Shown here piece after piece: positions 1 through 9,241 of a stretch of 46,837 nucleotides of DNA (its first letter is position 1; each line of letters starts with the position of its first letter). A model generated the notes under the pieces. It saw nothing but the letters and a program-made list of their open reading frames with translations. It searched no databases and was not told the DNA's origin. Source of the stretch: Sulfitobacter sp. (GTDB lineage: Bacteria > Pseudomonadota > Alphaproteobacteria > Rhodobacterales > Rhodobacteraceae); the NCBI GenBank assembly GCA_013002405.1, contig JABDKA010000044.1:1-46837 (forward strand), read 5' to 3'. The position numbers were made by a program, and so were the translations under genes.

Positions 1-1
1 G

Positions 2-196
2 CTAAGTTGGCAATCGCGCAAGACCATCTCGATCGAAACCGGCATTCAGAATGCCACCCTAGGGATCACCCTCGCGGCGATCATTTCGGGGCAATCGGAG
101 GGATTCAGCACAATGGCACTGCCATCCGCGCTTTACGGGATCACCATGTATCTCGTCGCGTTGCCTTTTGTCGCCTGGTTCCGCCGACAGGACTGA
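2..196 (+). CDS. Bile acid:sodium symporter family protein, C-terminal part (5' end outside window)
   Basis: Frame 2 reads LSWQSRKTISIETGIQNATLGITLAAIISGQSEGFSTMALPSALYGITMYLVALPFVAWFRRQD*; the 'ETGIQNATLG' motif and hydrophobic C-terminus resemble BASS family transporters. Confidence 0.65.
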   Translation, partial: LSWQSRKTISIETGIQNATLGITLAAIISGQSEGFSTMALPSALYGITMYLVALPFVAWFRRQD

Positions 197-203
197 GCCC
201 CGC

Positions 204-1982
204 CTACCAGATGAAGGGAATCACCGCGCTTGCCAGAAGCGACATGGAGAGGTTCAGCGGGATACCTACGCGCATGAAGTCGGTGAACTTGTACCCCCCC
301 GGACCGTAGACCAGTGTGTTGGTCTGGTAGCCGATGGGCGTGGCAAAGGCGCAGGAGGCAGCGATCATCACGGCGACAACAAGGGGGCGCGCATCCAGCC
401 CCAGGGCCGCGGCAAGACTTATCGCAATGGGCGTCATGATCACGGCCACAGCGTTGTTTGAGACGATCTCGGTCAGGATCGTGGTCAGGAAAAAGACCGC
501 AAAGATCACCAGCGGCACCGGCAGGGTGCCAAGCGTTGGCGAAATGGCGTCGACCATGAGCGTCACCGCACCCGAATTCTGGAGCCCCGCCCCCACCGCC
601 AGCATGCCGAAGATAAGTGCCAAAAGCTGCCCGTCGATGAAGGAAAAGGCCTCCTCTGCGTCGATGCAGCCGGTGACCAGCACCAGCGCCACGGCGATGA
701 CGGCCAGCAGCAGGATGGGAGCGACGTTAAAAGCCGCCAGCGTCACAATTCCGATCAGGGCCGCAATGGCGATGGGCGCCTTGCCACGACGGAAGGCTCT
801 TGCCGAGGGCTTGCTGACGTCCACCATGTCCATGTCCGAGGCAAGCCGCTGAATATCCTCCGCCGCCCCTTCCAAAAGCAGGGTATCGCCGACCTTGACG
901 ATCAGGTCATCCAGCTGCCGCCCGATGTTCTGGTTCCGCCGGTGCACCGCCAGCGGGTAGACCCCGTAGCGCCGCCGCAGCCGCATGGAGCCAAGCGACC
1001 GGCCCACCATCCGGCAGCCGGGCGTAATCAGGACTTCCACCGTCGTCGTCTCAACCGAAGAAAGCTGATCTACGGGCTTCAGCTCCCTGTTGCTCTGCAG
1101 GCTCAAAAGCTCCGTCATCTCCGTACGCAGGACGATCCGGTCACCGATCTGAAGCGCCACGCCCTTGAGGTTGCGCCGCAGGGATTGATCGCCGCGGATC
1201 ACGTCGATGAGCCGGACCCCTTCCCGCTTGAAAAGCTGGACCTGGCTCACCTCCTCACCAATCAGGTTGGATTCCGACGGGATCACCACCTCCGTAAAGA
1301 ATTTCATCTTGGAACGGTCGGACAACATGGAGGCCATGCTGTCGCGATCCGGCAACAGGTGCCGCCCGAAGAGCGCCAGATAGGTCAGCCCCCAGGCGCA
1401 GACCACGAGTCCGATCGGCATGATCTCGAAGATCCCGAAGGGGGCCAGCCCCTGGCCGCGCGCCACACCATCGACCAGCAGGTTCGTCGAGGTGCCGATC
1501 AGGGTGAGCGAGCCGCCCATGATGGCCGCATAACTGAGCGGGATCAGCAGCTTGGAGGCCTTGGTGCCCAGTGTCTTGGCCAGTTGCACAACCACGGGGA
1601 TCATCACCACGACGACGGGAGTGTTGTTCATGATGGCCGAGGCCCCCATGACCGACAGGATCACCCCTATCACCGCAAGCCGCGGATTGGTCCGGGCATA
1701 ACGCTCCGCCATCCGCGTCAGCACGTCCAGCGCACCGGTGCGTACAAGGGCCCCCATGACAACGAACATGGCCGCGATCGTCCAGGGCGCGGGGTTCGAC
1801 AGGACCATGCGCGCCTCCTCGTAAGGCAGGATGCCGCTGGCCAGCAGAAAGGCGGCACCGGCGATGGCCACAACCTCGGTCGGGAAGGTTTCACGCAGGA
1901 ATAGCGCGAACATCACGACCACCGTGCCGATGCTGATCAGGGCGACGGCTGTGTCAGACAGGTTCAGATAGTCGAGCATCAC
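204..1982 (-). CDS. SLC13/DASS family permease with TrkA-C domains
   Basis: 592 aa ORF; many TM segments, 'MNNTPVVVVMIPVV' and 'SNNAVAVIMTPIAISLA' motifs, central RCK_C-like repeats. Confidence 0.85.
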   Translation of the reverse strand: MMLDYLNLSDTAVALISIGTVVVMFALFLRETFPTEVVAIAGAAFLLASGILPYEEARMVLSNPAPWTIAAMFVVMGALVRTGALDVLTRMAERYARTNPRLAVIGVILSVMGASAIMNNTPVVVVMIPVVVQLAKTLGTKASKLLIPLSYAAIMGGSLTLIGTSTNLLVDGVARGQGLAPFGIFEIMPIGLVVCAWGLTYLALFGRHLLPDRDSMASMLSDRSKMKFFTEVVIPSESNLIGEEVSQVQLFKREGVRLIDVIRGDQSLRRNLKGVALQIGDRIVLRTEMTELLSLQSNRELKPVDQLSSVETTTVEVLITPGCRMVGRSLGSMRLRRRYGVYPLAVHRRNQNIGRQLDDLIVKVGDTLLLEGAAEDIQRLASDMDMVDVSKPSARAFRRGKAPIAIAALIGIVTLAAFNVAPILLLAVIAVALVLVTGCIDAEEAFSFIDGQLLALIFGMLAVGAGLQNSGAVTLMVDAISPTLGTLPVPLVIFAVFFLTTILTEIVSNNAVAVIMTPIAISLAAALGLDARPLVVAVMIAASCAFATPIGYQTNTLVYGPGGYKFTDFMRVGIPLNLSMSLLASAVIPFIW

Positions 1983-2030
1983 AGGATCACTCCGCCCGGC
2001 GCGGGCCAGTGTACAGCTTCGCCCAAGCGC

Positions 2031-2963
2031 TTAGGCACCACAAGACCTCTCACGCCTGCCGAACTTCACGGAAGGCCCGCTGGGGCGCGGCTGGACAAAG
2101 TACATGCCCGCAAACATCGCCGTCAGCGCAATCCAGAGCGTCGGTGCATAGCCTTCCTGCAGGATCATCCAGGCCCAGATCAGGCCGAACCCTGTCACCA
2201 GATAGCTGACCTGCGCACCAAAGACCGCCCCCGCGTGCGAAACCAGCCATACATAGCCTGCGTAAACCAGCACATGAATGACCGAGGCCACCACATGGGC
2301 CCCCTGCACCCGGTCCAGCGGCCAGTCGGGTGCGATGTACTGACCGTCCCAGATCATCAGTGGCGTGGTCAGGATCAGCCCGACAGTCGACGCCCCCAGC
2401 ATCACCTGAAAGGCATTCAGCCCCGCCGTTCCCCAGCGCGTGACGTAGTTCCCCTCAAACCCGTAGAGAAGCGCCACAATCAAATAGACCGCCGCCCAGA
2501 AAAGCGGGATCGGCTGGCCCAGGTCCACATCCGGCAGGATGATGATCAGAACGCCGATCAGCCCCAGGATCAGTCCGATCAGTCTTCGCGCCCGGAACCG
2601 GTCATTGCCAAGCGCCAGCGCGATCACGAAGGCAAACATCGGAATGATGGAGAGCAGCAGCGACATGATCCCCGAAGGCAGATGCACCGCCGCCTGGTAG
2701 GAGAGCGTGTTTGGCAGCACCGTACCGGTCAGCGCAATGACGGCATAGACCTGCAGGGCTGGTCCGTGAAGCGGCAGAGCATCCCGCCGCAGGAGGCAAA
2801 AGGCTCCCATCAAGACCACCGCGATCACCAGTTGCCAGAAGATCAGCCCGAAATGTTCGTACCCGGTCGACACCGCAATCTTGGTCATGGGCATTGTCAG
2901 GCCCCAGCCCGCCCCCATCATGATCAGGCAAATGGCATAAAAGCCGATCTCGCGGCGGCTCAC
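2031..2963 (-). CDS. DMT superfamily (EamA) transporter
   Basis: 310 aa, about 10 TM segments, EamA-like duplication; start overlaps the upstream gene stop. Confidence 0.8.
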   Translation of the reverse strand: MSRREIGFYAICLIMMGAGWGLTMPMTKIAVSTGYEHFGLIFWQLVIAVVLMGAFCLLRRDALPLHGPALQVYAVIALTGTVLPNTLSYQAAVHLPSGIMSLLLSIIPMFAFVIALALGNDRFRARRLIGLILGLIGVLIIILPDVDLGQPIPLFWAAVYLIVALLYGFEGNYVTRWGTAGLNAFQVMLGASTVGLILTTPLMIWDGQYIAPDWPLDRVQGAHVVASVIHVLVYAGYVWLVSHAGAVFGAQVSYLVTGFGLIWAWMILQEGYAPTLWIALTAMFAGMYFVQPRPSGPSVKFGRRERSCGA

Positions 2964-3772
2964 GGTCCCGCGCTGTCCAGTCGCCCGCCCTGCCGCACCG
3001 GCAGGATGCGTGTGGCGCGGCCCGTGCGGTCATCGGTCTCGATATAGACGCCTGACAGGGTTGCCTCATCGTTGGCGGGTGTGAACCGGGCCTTGGGCAT
3101 CCCGGTGATGAAGCGGCGCAGGGGCTCTTCTTTCTCCATCCCGATCACGGAATGATAATCTCCACACATGCCCGCATCGGTCAGATAAGCGGTGCCCTTG
3201 GGCAGGATCATCGCGTCAGCGGTGGGCACATGGGTATGGGTCCCTACGACCAGGCTGGCCTTACCATCGCAATAGTGACCCATGGCCATCTTTTCCGAGG
3301 TGGCCTCACAATGAAAATCCACCACGATGGCCTGCGCCAGACCGCCCAGTGGATGTGTCTTGAAGATGGTCTCCAGCGCTGAAAAGGGATCGTCGAAGGG
3401 CCGCTTCATGAAGACCTGGCCCAGCGCCTGGGCAACCAGTACCTTGCGTCCGTTGCGCGCGGTGAAAAGCCGTGCACCCTTGCCCGGCGCGGTCTTGGAG
3501 AAATTAAGCGGCCGGATAATGCGCGGGTCGCTCTCGATGAACGACAGCATATCCTTCTGATCGAAGGCATGATCGCCGAGGGTAAGGCAATCCGCGCCCG
3601 CCTCCAGCAGGATCTTGGCGTGGGCACCCGACAGGCCGACGCCTCCAGTCGCGTTCTCCGCGTTCACGACGATGAAGTCGAGCTTCCAGTCCTCGCGCAG
3701 CCGCGCCAGATTTTCCGTGATTGCCCGACGCCCCGCGCGGCCCATCACATCGCCAAGAAAGAGTATTTTCAT
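2960..3772 (-). CDS. TIGR00282/YmdB family metallophosphoesterase
   Basis: MKILFLGDVMGRAGRRAI...VVNAENATGGVGL...DHAFDQ...GTHTHVPTAD motifs. Confidence 0.9.
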   Translation of the reverse strand: MKILFLGDVMGRAGRRAITENLARLREDWKLDFIVVNAENATGGVGLSGAHAKILLEAGADCLTLGDHAFDQKDMLSFIESDPRIIRPLNFSKTAPGKGARLFTARNGRKVLVAQALGQVFMKRPFDDPFSALETIFKTHPLGGLAQAIVVDFHCEATSEKMAMGHYCDGKASLVVGTHTHVPTADAMILPKGTAYLTDAGMCGDYHSVIGMEKEEPLRRFITGMPKARFTPANDEATLSGVYIETDDRTGRATRILPVRQGGRLDSAGP

Positions 3773-3861
3773 GATCTGCTGACCTAGGCCGGGTGGACCT
3801 GCTTAGCAAGCCCCGGCAGGGCTCTCTTTCAAAGGAGCGAAGATATCGCGCCCCGCTCACA

Positions 3862-3900
3862 CTTCACTTTGCCTGATAAACCCCACGGGGGTCTGCGCAT
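3862..3900 (+). repeat. Dispersed intergenic motif copy 1: CTTCACTTTGCCTGATAAACCCCACGGGGGTCTGCGCAT
   Basis: Shares TTCACTTTGCC-N-(A/G)ATAAAC-CC core with 18800-18836. Confidence 0.5.
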
Positions 3901-3961
3901 CAAGCGCGCCTTTGGCGCGACGGGATTGAAACCCACGGCGATCAGCCACTTCTGGCGCCAA

Positions 3962-4522
3962 TCAGTTGATTTCAATTACCCCTACTTCTGTAACGACAAG
4001 ATCAAGGGACTGATCCGTGTCCTCCAGGGGCAAATCCTCCTGCTCCTGCCCGGCAAAGGCGAAACCAATCGCCAGGGTCGGCCGCTTTGTGCGCAGCATC
4101 TCCAGCGTCCGGTCATAAAAACCGCCCCCATAGCCCAGTCGTGCCCCCGCGCGGTTGAAGGCCAGCAGCGGGACGATCAGAATTTCGGGCTCAAGAAAAC
4201 TCAGCTGGGCGGGAATGGCAGCGCCGAAGGCGCCCGGCACCATGGCCGTTTCCGGTGACCAGCGGGCAAAGCGAAGCGGGCGCCCTTCCGCCTCGATCAC
4301 AGGCACGCCGACGGGGCCGTGTGCGCTGGCCTCGGCCATAGCGGGCAGCGGGTCAATTTCCGTGCGGATGGGCATGTAGCCTGACAGGGCGACGCCACGG
4401 TAGCCCGCGAGCACGTCACTGAGATAGCCCGCTTGCGCCAGCGGCGCAGCCTCGAAGAGGCTCTTTCGTCGGCCGAAGGCCGCCTTGCGCGCGGCAGCCT
4501 TGGCCGCTGCCAGATCGCTCAC
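3962..4522 (-). CDS. 5-formyltetrahydrofolate cyclo-ligase
   Basis: GTG start at 4522 (VSDLAAAKAAARKAAFGRRK...), 'RLGYGGGFYDRTL' motif; start overlaps the mgtE stop. Confidence 0.85.
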   Translation of the reverse strand: MSDLAAAKAAARKAAFGRRKSLFEAAPLAQAGYLSDVLAGYRGVALSGYMPIRTEIDPLPAMAEASAHGPVGVPVIEAEGRPLRFARWSPETAMVPGAFGAAIPAQLSFLEPEILIVPLLAFNRAGARLGYGGGFYDRTLEMLRTKRPTLAIGFAFAGQEQEDLPLEDTDQSLDLVVTEVGVIEIN

Positions 4523-5925
4523 AGCAGGACCGCGGCCGCAAGGCCGAGAAAGGCGAAGAAACCAACCACGTCTGTTACGGTGGTCACGAAAGCGCCCGAG
4601 GCGAGAGCGGGGTCGATGCCTAGACGTTCGAGGACAATCGGTATGCCCGTCCCCGCAAGACCCGCCACCACCATGTTGACCACCATTGCCACAGCGATGA
4701 CGTATCCCAGAGCGGGGGAACCGAACCAGATGATCCCCACGATCCCCATGACCACCGCGAAAATGATACCGTTGATCAGCCCCACCAGACATTCCCGCCG
4801 GATGACGCGCCAGACGTTCGATCCGGTCAAGTCCTTCGTGGCGATGGCCCGCACCGCCACGGTAAGGCTCTGGGTGCCGGCATTGCCCCCCATGGAGGCC
4901 ACGATGGGCATCAGCACCGCAAGCGCAACGATCTGGGCAATGGCCGCCTCGAACTGGGAAATCACCATGGAGGCCGCGATGGCCGTCACGAGGTTGACCG
5001 CGAGCCAGGGAAGCCTGCGCCGGGTGGTCGCACGGATCGAATCCGACAGGGTCGATTCCCCGTCCACGCCGGCAAGGCGCAGGATATCCTCCTCGTGCTC
5101 CTCGTCGAGGACGACCATGGCATCGTCGATGGTAATGACCCCGATCAGCCGCCCCTCATCGTCCACCACGGGAGCGGAAATGAGGTGGTACTGGTTGAAG
5201 GCATAGGCCACATCCCCCTCGTCTCGGGTCGCCGGGATGATCTGGAAGGTCTCTTCCAGCAGATCCTTGAGCGGCGTATCCCGCTTGGAGCGCATCAGCT
5301 TGCCAAGGGTGACGTTGCCAACCGGGTGCAGGCGCGGATCGACCATGACGATGTGGTAGAACTGATCGGGCAGCTCATCTTCCGGCGTGCGGCGCAGATG
5401 GTCGATGGCCTGGCCCACGTTCCAGTGTTCGGGCGCCATCACCACCTCGCGCTGCATCAGGCGGCCTGCGGAGTATTCCGGATAGGTAAGCGCCTGTTCG
5501 ACCGCCATCCGGTCGGCATCTTCAAGGGCTCCGAGGATCTGCTCCTGCTGGCCCTCTTCGAGGTCCTCGATAAGGTCGACGACATCGTCGCTGTCCAGTT
5601 CCCGCACAGCCTCCGTCAGAACCTGAGGCGTCAGAAGCGCGATCACGTCTTCGCGGATGCCCTCATCCAGTTCCGACAGAATTTCCCCGTCGAATTCCCG
5701 GTCGTAGAGGCGGATCAACCTGCTGCGGTCGTAGGGCGTGACCTGTTCAAGAAGGTCGGCGATGTCAGCCGCGTGCAACGGCTCCATCAGCTCAACCAGG
5801 CGCTCCCTTTCGTCGATTTCGACCGCGTAAAGGATCGAGGCAACGGTCTTGGGATCAAGCTTGTAGGCCTGTGTCTCGTCCTCTTCGGGCGCTTCCGTCA
5901 CGTCTTCTACCTGATCCAACATCAC
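4519..5925 (-). CDS. mgtE: Magnesium transporter MgtE
   Basis: 468 aa; MgtE N domain, CBS pair, C-terminal TM region with 'PIVASMGGNAGTQSLTVAVRAIA'. Confidence 0.93.
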   Translation of the reverse strand: MMLDQVEDVTEAPEEDETQAYKLDPKTVASILYAVEIDERERLVELMEPLHAADIADLLEQVTPYDRSRLIRLYDREFDGEILSELDEGIREDVIALLTPQVLTEAVRELDSDDVVDLIEDLEEGQQEQILGALEDADRMAVEQALTYPEYSAGRLMQREVVMAPEHWNVGQAIDHLRRTPEDELPDQFYHIVMVDPRLHPVGNVTLGKLMRSKRDTPLKDLLEETFQIIPATRDEGDVAYAFNQYHLISAPVVDDEGRLIGVITIDDAMVVLDEEHEEDILRLAGVDGESTLSDSIRATTRRRLPWLAVNLVTAIAASMVISQFEAAIAQIVALAVLMPIVASMGGNAGTQSLTVAVRAIATKDLTGSNVWRVIRRECLVGLINGIIFAVVMGIVGIIWFGSPALGYVIAVAMVVNMVVAGLAGTGIPIVLERLGIDPALASGAFVTTVTDVVGFFAFLGLAAAVLL

Positions 5926-6025
5926 CTACACCCTCCCGGTTGCGGGCGACCATAGGCAGCCGCAAAAGCAGGCGCAATGGCGCTTCTCGATTGTCCACTT
6001 CTCCGCAGCGGCCTAGGGTGCACGG

Positions 6026-7318
6026 ATGACCCAGAAGACCCTCTTGACCGGTCCCACCTTGCGCTTTTCGGGCAATCCGATGACCCGGCCATGGCCCGAT
6101 GTCGTGACCCTCGACACGGAGGGGGCCGTGTTGATCTCGGGCGGCATGATCGAGGCAGTGGGCAAGGCCGCGGAGCTGCGCGCGGCCCATCCGGAGGCCG
6201 AGGATGTGGCGCACGGCAAGCACCGGCTGATCTGTCCCGGCTTCGTCGATGCCCACGCCCACTATCCCCAGACGGCGATCATCGCCTCCTGGGGCAAGCG
6301 CCTGATCGACTGGCTGAATGACTATACTTTCCCCGAAGAAATGCGGCTGGCAGATCCGGCTTACGCGCGAAAGATCGCGGAAAGGTATCTGGACCTGATC
6401 CTCGCCAACGGAACGACGACCGTAGCCTCTTACTGCACGATCCATCCTCATTCGGTCGATGTCCTTTTTGAGGCGGCTGAAAAGCGGGGGCAGCGCATCG
6501 TCGCTGGCAAGACCTGCATGGACCGAAATGCGCCCGACGGGCTGAGGGACAGCGCGCAGTCGGCCTATGACGACAGCAAGGCGCTGATTGCGCGCTGGCA
6601 CGGCAGGGGCCGGGCCACCTATGCCATCACGCCGCGCTTCTCCCCCACCTCCACACCCGAACAGCTTTCCGCCCTGGGGGCCCTCTGGGCGGAGCATTCC
6701 GAGTGCCCGATGCAGACGCATCTGAGCGAGCAGGTGGACGAGGTCGCCTGGGTTCGGAACCTCTTTCCGTCGGCGCGCGACTATCTCGATACCTACGAAA
6801 CCCACGGACTGCTGGGTGAAAGGGGCCTCTACGGCCACGCGATCCACCTTGAACCTCGCGAAGTGGACCGGCTGGCCGAGGTGGGTGCGGCCCTCGTTCA
6901 TTGCCCCACTTCGAACACCTTCATCGGCTCGGGGCTCTTCGATATGGCCGGGCTGGCCGCCCGCCGTATCCCCATCGGCCTGGCCACGGATACCGGCGGC
7001 GGCTCCTCCTTTTCGATGCTCAGAACCATGGCCGCGGCCTACGAGATCGGCCAGTTGCGGGGCACGCCGCTCCATGCGGCCCAGCTGATCTGGCTCGCCA
7101 CCGCCGGATCGGCGCGGTCTCTGCATCTGCACGACCGGATCGGCAGCCTGGCCGCAGGAATGGAGGCGGATCTGTGCGTGCTTGATCTCGCCTCGACGCC
7201 GGGCATTGCGCAGCGGGTGGCGGAAGCAGAGAGCCAATGGGAGGCGCTATTTGCCACGATCATGATGGGGGATGACCGGGCCATTGCAGAGGTCTGGGTG
7301 AATGGGGTTCGACAATAA
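6026..7318 (+). CDS. guaD: Guanine deaminase
   Basis: 430 aa amidohydrolase; GFVDAHAHYPQ, 'WLNDYTFPEE', 'MQTHLSEQVDEV', 'HCPTSN', 'GLATDTGGGSSFSML'. Confidence 0.9.
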   Translation: MTQKTLLTGPTLRFSGNPMTRPWPDVVTLDTEGAVLISGGMIEAVGKAAELRAAHPEAEDVAHGKHRLICPGFVDAHAHYPQTAIIASWGKRLIDWLNDYTFPEEMRLADPAYARKIAERYLDLILANGTTTVASYCTIHPHSVDVLFEAAEKRGQRIVAGKTCMDRNAPDGLRDSAQSAYDDSKALIARWHGRGRATYAITPRFSPTSTPEQLSALGALWAEHSECPMQTHLSEQVDEVAWVRNLFPSARDYLDTYETHGLLGERGLYGHAIHLEPREVDRLAEVGAALVHCPTSNTFIGSGLFDMAGLAARRIPIGLATDTGGGSSFSMLRTMAAAYEIGQLRGTPLHAAQLIWLATAGSARSLHLHDRIGSLAAGMEADLCVLDLASTPGIAQRVAEAESQWEALFATIMMGDDRAIAEVWVNGVRQ

Positions 7319-7369
7319 CAGACCTGACTTCTGCCCGCGAGCAAGGTGAAAGCAGCGCCCTCTCGGGCC

Positions 7370-7792
7370 TCAACAACGGCGCGCAAGCACCATCACCCAG
7401 ACATCGCCGGTTGCCCAGGCCATGCCAAATTCGGTCACCTGGCCATTCAGCATGTTCTTGCGGTGGCCCGGCGATTCAGCCCAGTCGCGCATGACCTCGG
7501 TTAGACTTACCTGCCCCTTGGCGATGTTCTCGGCCACCAGGCACCAATTGTAGCCGACACCGCGCGCGCGGTCGCCGACGGAGGCACCGTTGCGCCCGGT
7601 GTGACTGAAATAACCCTGCTCAGCCATATCGCTCGCATGTATTTGCGCGGCCAGCGCCAGGCGGTCGGACCAGACCAGGGCCCCCCGCCCCCCGTTGCTG
7701 CGAAAGCCATTCAGCCAGGAACTGGCATCGGGGCTTGCCAAGGCGGGCAGAGCCGCCACCATCAGAGACATTACAAGACTTAAGACCTTCAC
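7370..7792 (-). CDS. CAP domain-containing secreted protein
   Basis: 140 aa, signal peptide, 'HASDMAEQGYFSHTGRNG', 'VAENIAKGQ', 'WAESPGHRKNML'. Confidence 0.88.
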   Translation of the reverse strand: MKVLSLVMSLMVAALPALASPDASSWLNGFRSNGGRGALVWSDRLALAAQIHASDMAEQGYFSHTGRNGASVGDRARGVGYNWCLVAENIAKGQVSLTEVMRDWAESPGHRKNMLNGQVTEFGMAWATGDVWVMVLARRC

Positions 7793-9150
7793 AATTCCGC
7801 TCCCAATGTTAGGGCAAGCTGGTTTTGACGTTGGATCAGCCCGCGCATGTCCAACGTCAATACCTGCCCGTCCCTAACAATTGGTTTTCCCTCCACGAAA
7901 AGATCACGCACCGTCGTGGGTCCCGCAAGCAGCAGCGCAGCCGGATCCCAACTGCCCGCACTCTCGATACCGGAAACATCCCAGATCGCCAGATCGGCCC
8001 GCTTGCCTACCGCCAGTCGCCCACAGTCGGACCGCCCCAACACATCGGCTCCGCCGCGCGTGGCAATCTCCAGCGTTTCGCGGGCGGACATCTGCTGGGC
8101 CCCGAAGGCGACCCGCTGCAGCAGCATCGCCTGACGCGCCTCGGCCACCAGGTTTCCCGCATCGTTGCTGGCCGATCCGTCAACGCCCAGCCCCACCTTG
8201 ACTCCCCGATCCCGCATCGCACGGACGGGCGCAATGCCAGAGCCCAGTCGGCAGTTCGAACAAGGGCAATGGGCCACGCCGGTCTGGGTTTTGGCAAATA
8301 GGTCAATCTCTTCCGCATCCAGCTTCACGCAATGGGCGTGCCAGACGTCGGGGCCTACCCACCCCAGCTGCTCCGCATATTGGCCGGGGCGACAGTTGAA
8401 GGCTTCCAGGCTGTAGGCGATATCTTCGTCGTTTTCGGCCAGGTGGGTGTGCATCATCACCCCCTTGTCGCGCGCCAGCAGGGCCGTCTCTCGCATCAGG
8501 TCGCGGCTGACCGAGAAGGGCGAACAGGGGGCAAGAGCGACACGGCACATGGCACCCTCGCCCGCGTCGTGATGGGCGTCGATCAGGCGCAGGCAGTCCT
8601 CCAGGATCGCTGCCTCCTCCTCCACCAGTTCATCGGGCGGCAGACCGCCCCGGCTGCGCCCGATGCTCATGGAACCCCGCGTGGGGTGAAACCGCAGGCC
8701 TATCTCTGTTGCCGCGGCAATGCTGTCATCGAGCCGCGCGCCATTGGGAAAGAGATAGAGGTGGTCCGAGCTGAGCGTGCAACCCGACAGGGCCAATTCA
8801 GCCAGCCCCACCTGCGTCGAGGTGTAGATGTGCTCCGGCGTCAGGCGCGCCCAGATCGGATAGAGTGTCTGCAGCCAGCCGAAAAGCATGGCGTCCTGTG
8901 CGGCGGGCACCGCGCGGGTCAGCGACTGAAATAGGTGGTGGTGCGTGTTGACGAGCCCCGGCGTAACAAGGCAGCCGCTTGCGTCGATGATTTGATGTCC
9001 GCCCGTAAGTCCCTGCCCGATCTCGACAATCACGCCATCGCGCAGCAGCAAATCTGCATCCCGCAATTCGCGGCGTGCGTCATCCATGGTCAGGACGTAA
9101 TCAGCGTTCTTGATAAGAAGGTCTGTGCTGCCCATGGTCCCCGGTGTCAC
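7789..9150 (-). CDS. 8-oxoguanine deaminase (amidohydrolase)
   Basis: 453 aa; 'VTPGLVNTHHHLFQSLTRA', 'WHAHCVKLDAEEI', 'HCPCSNCRLGSGIAPVR', 'GLGVDGSASND'. Confidence 0.85.
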   Translation of the reverse strand: MTPGTMGSTDLLIKNADYVLTMDDARRELRDADLLLRDGVIVEIGQGLTGGHQIIDASGCLVTPGLVNTHHHLFQSLTRAVPAAQDAMLFGWLQTLYPIWARLTPEHIYTSTQVGLAELALSGCTLSSDHLYLFPNGARLDDSIAAATEIGLRFHPTRGSMSIGRSRGGLPPDELVEEEAAILEDCLRLIDAHHDAGEGAMCRVALAPCSPFSVSRDLMRETALLARDKGVMMHTHLAENDEDIAYSLEAFNCRPGQYAEQLGWVGPDVWHAHCVKLDAEEIDLFAKTQTGVAHCPCSNCRLGSGIAPVRAMRDRGVKVGLGVDGSASNDAGNLVAEARQAMLLQRVAFGAQQMSARETLEIATRGGADVLGRSDCGRLAVGKRADLAIWDVSGIESAGSWDPAALLLAGPTTVRDLFVEGKPIVRDGQVLTLDMRGLIQRQNQLALTLGAEL

Positions 9151-9241
9151 GCTGTCGGGCCTGTCTCAGGAACGCAGTCGCGCGGTGGAAAACAGGCAGA
9201 GAACCGCAGCCCGGCCATCACACCGCAGCGCGCCCAAGGCG

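Noticed and set aside
5855-7237. 460-aa minus-strand ORF
   Set aside because: Antisense to guaD and overlapping the mgtE start; shadow ORF.
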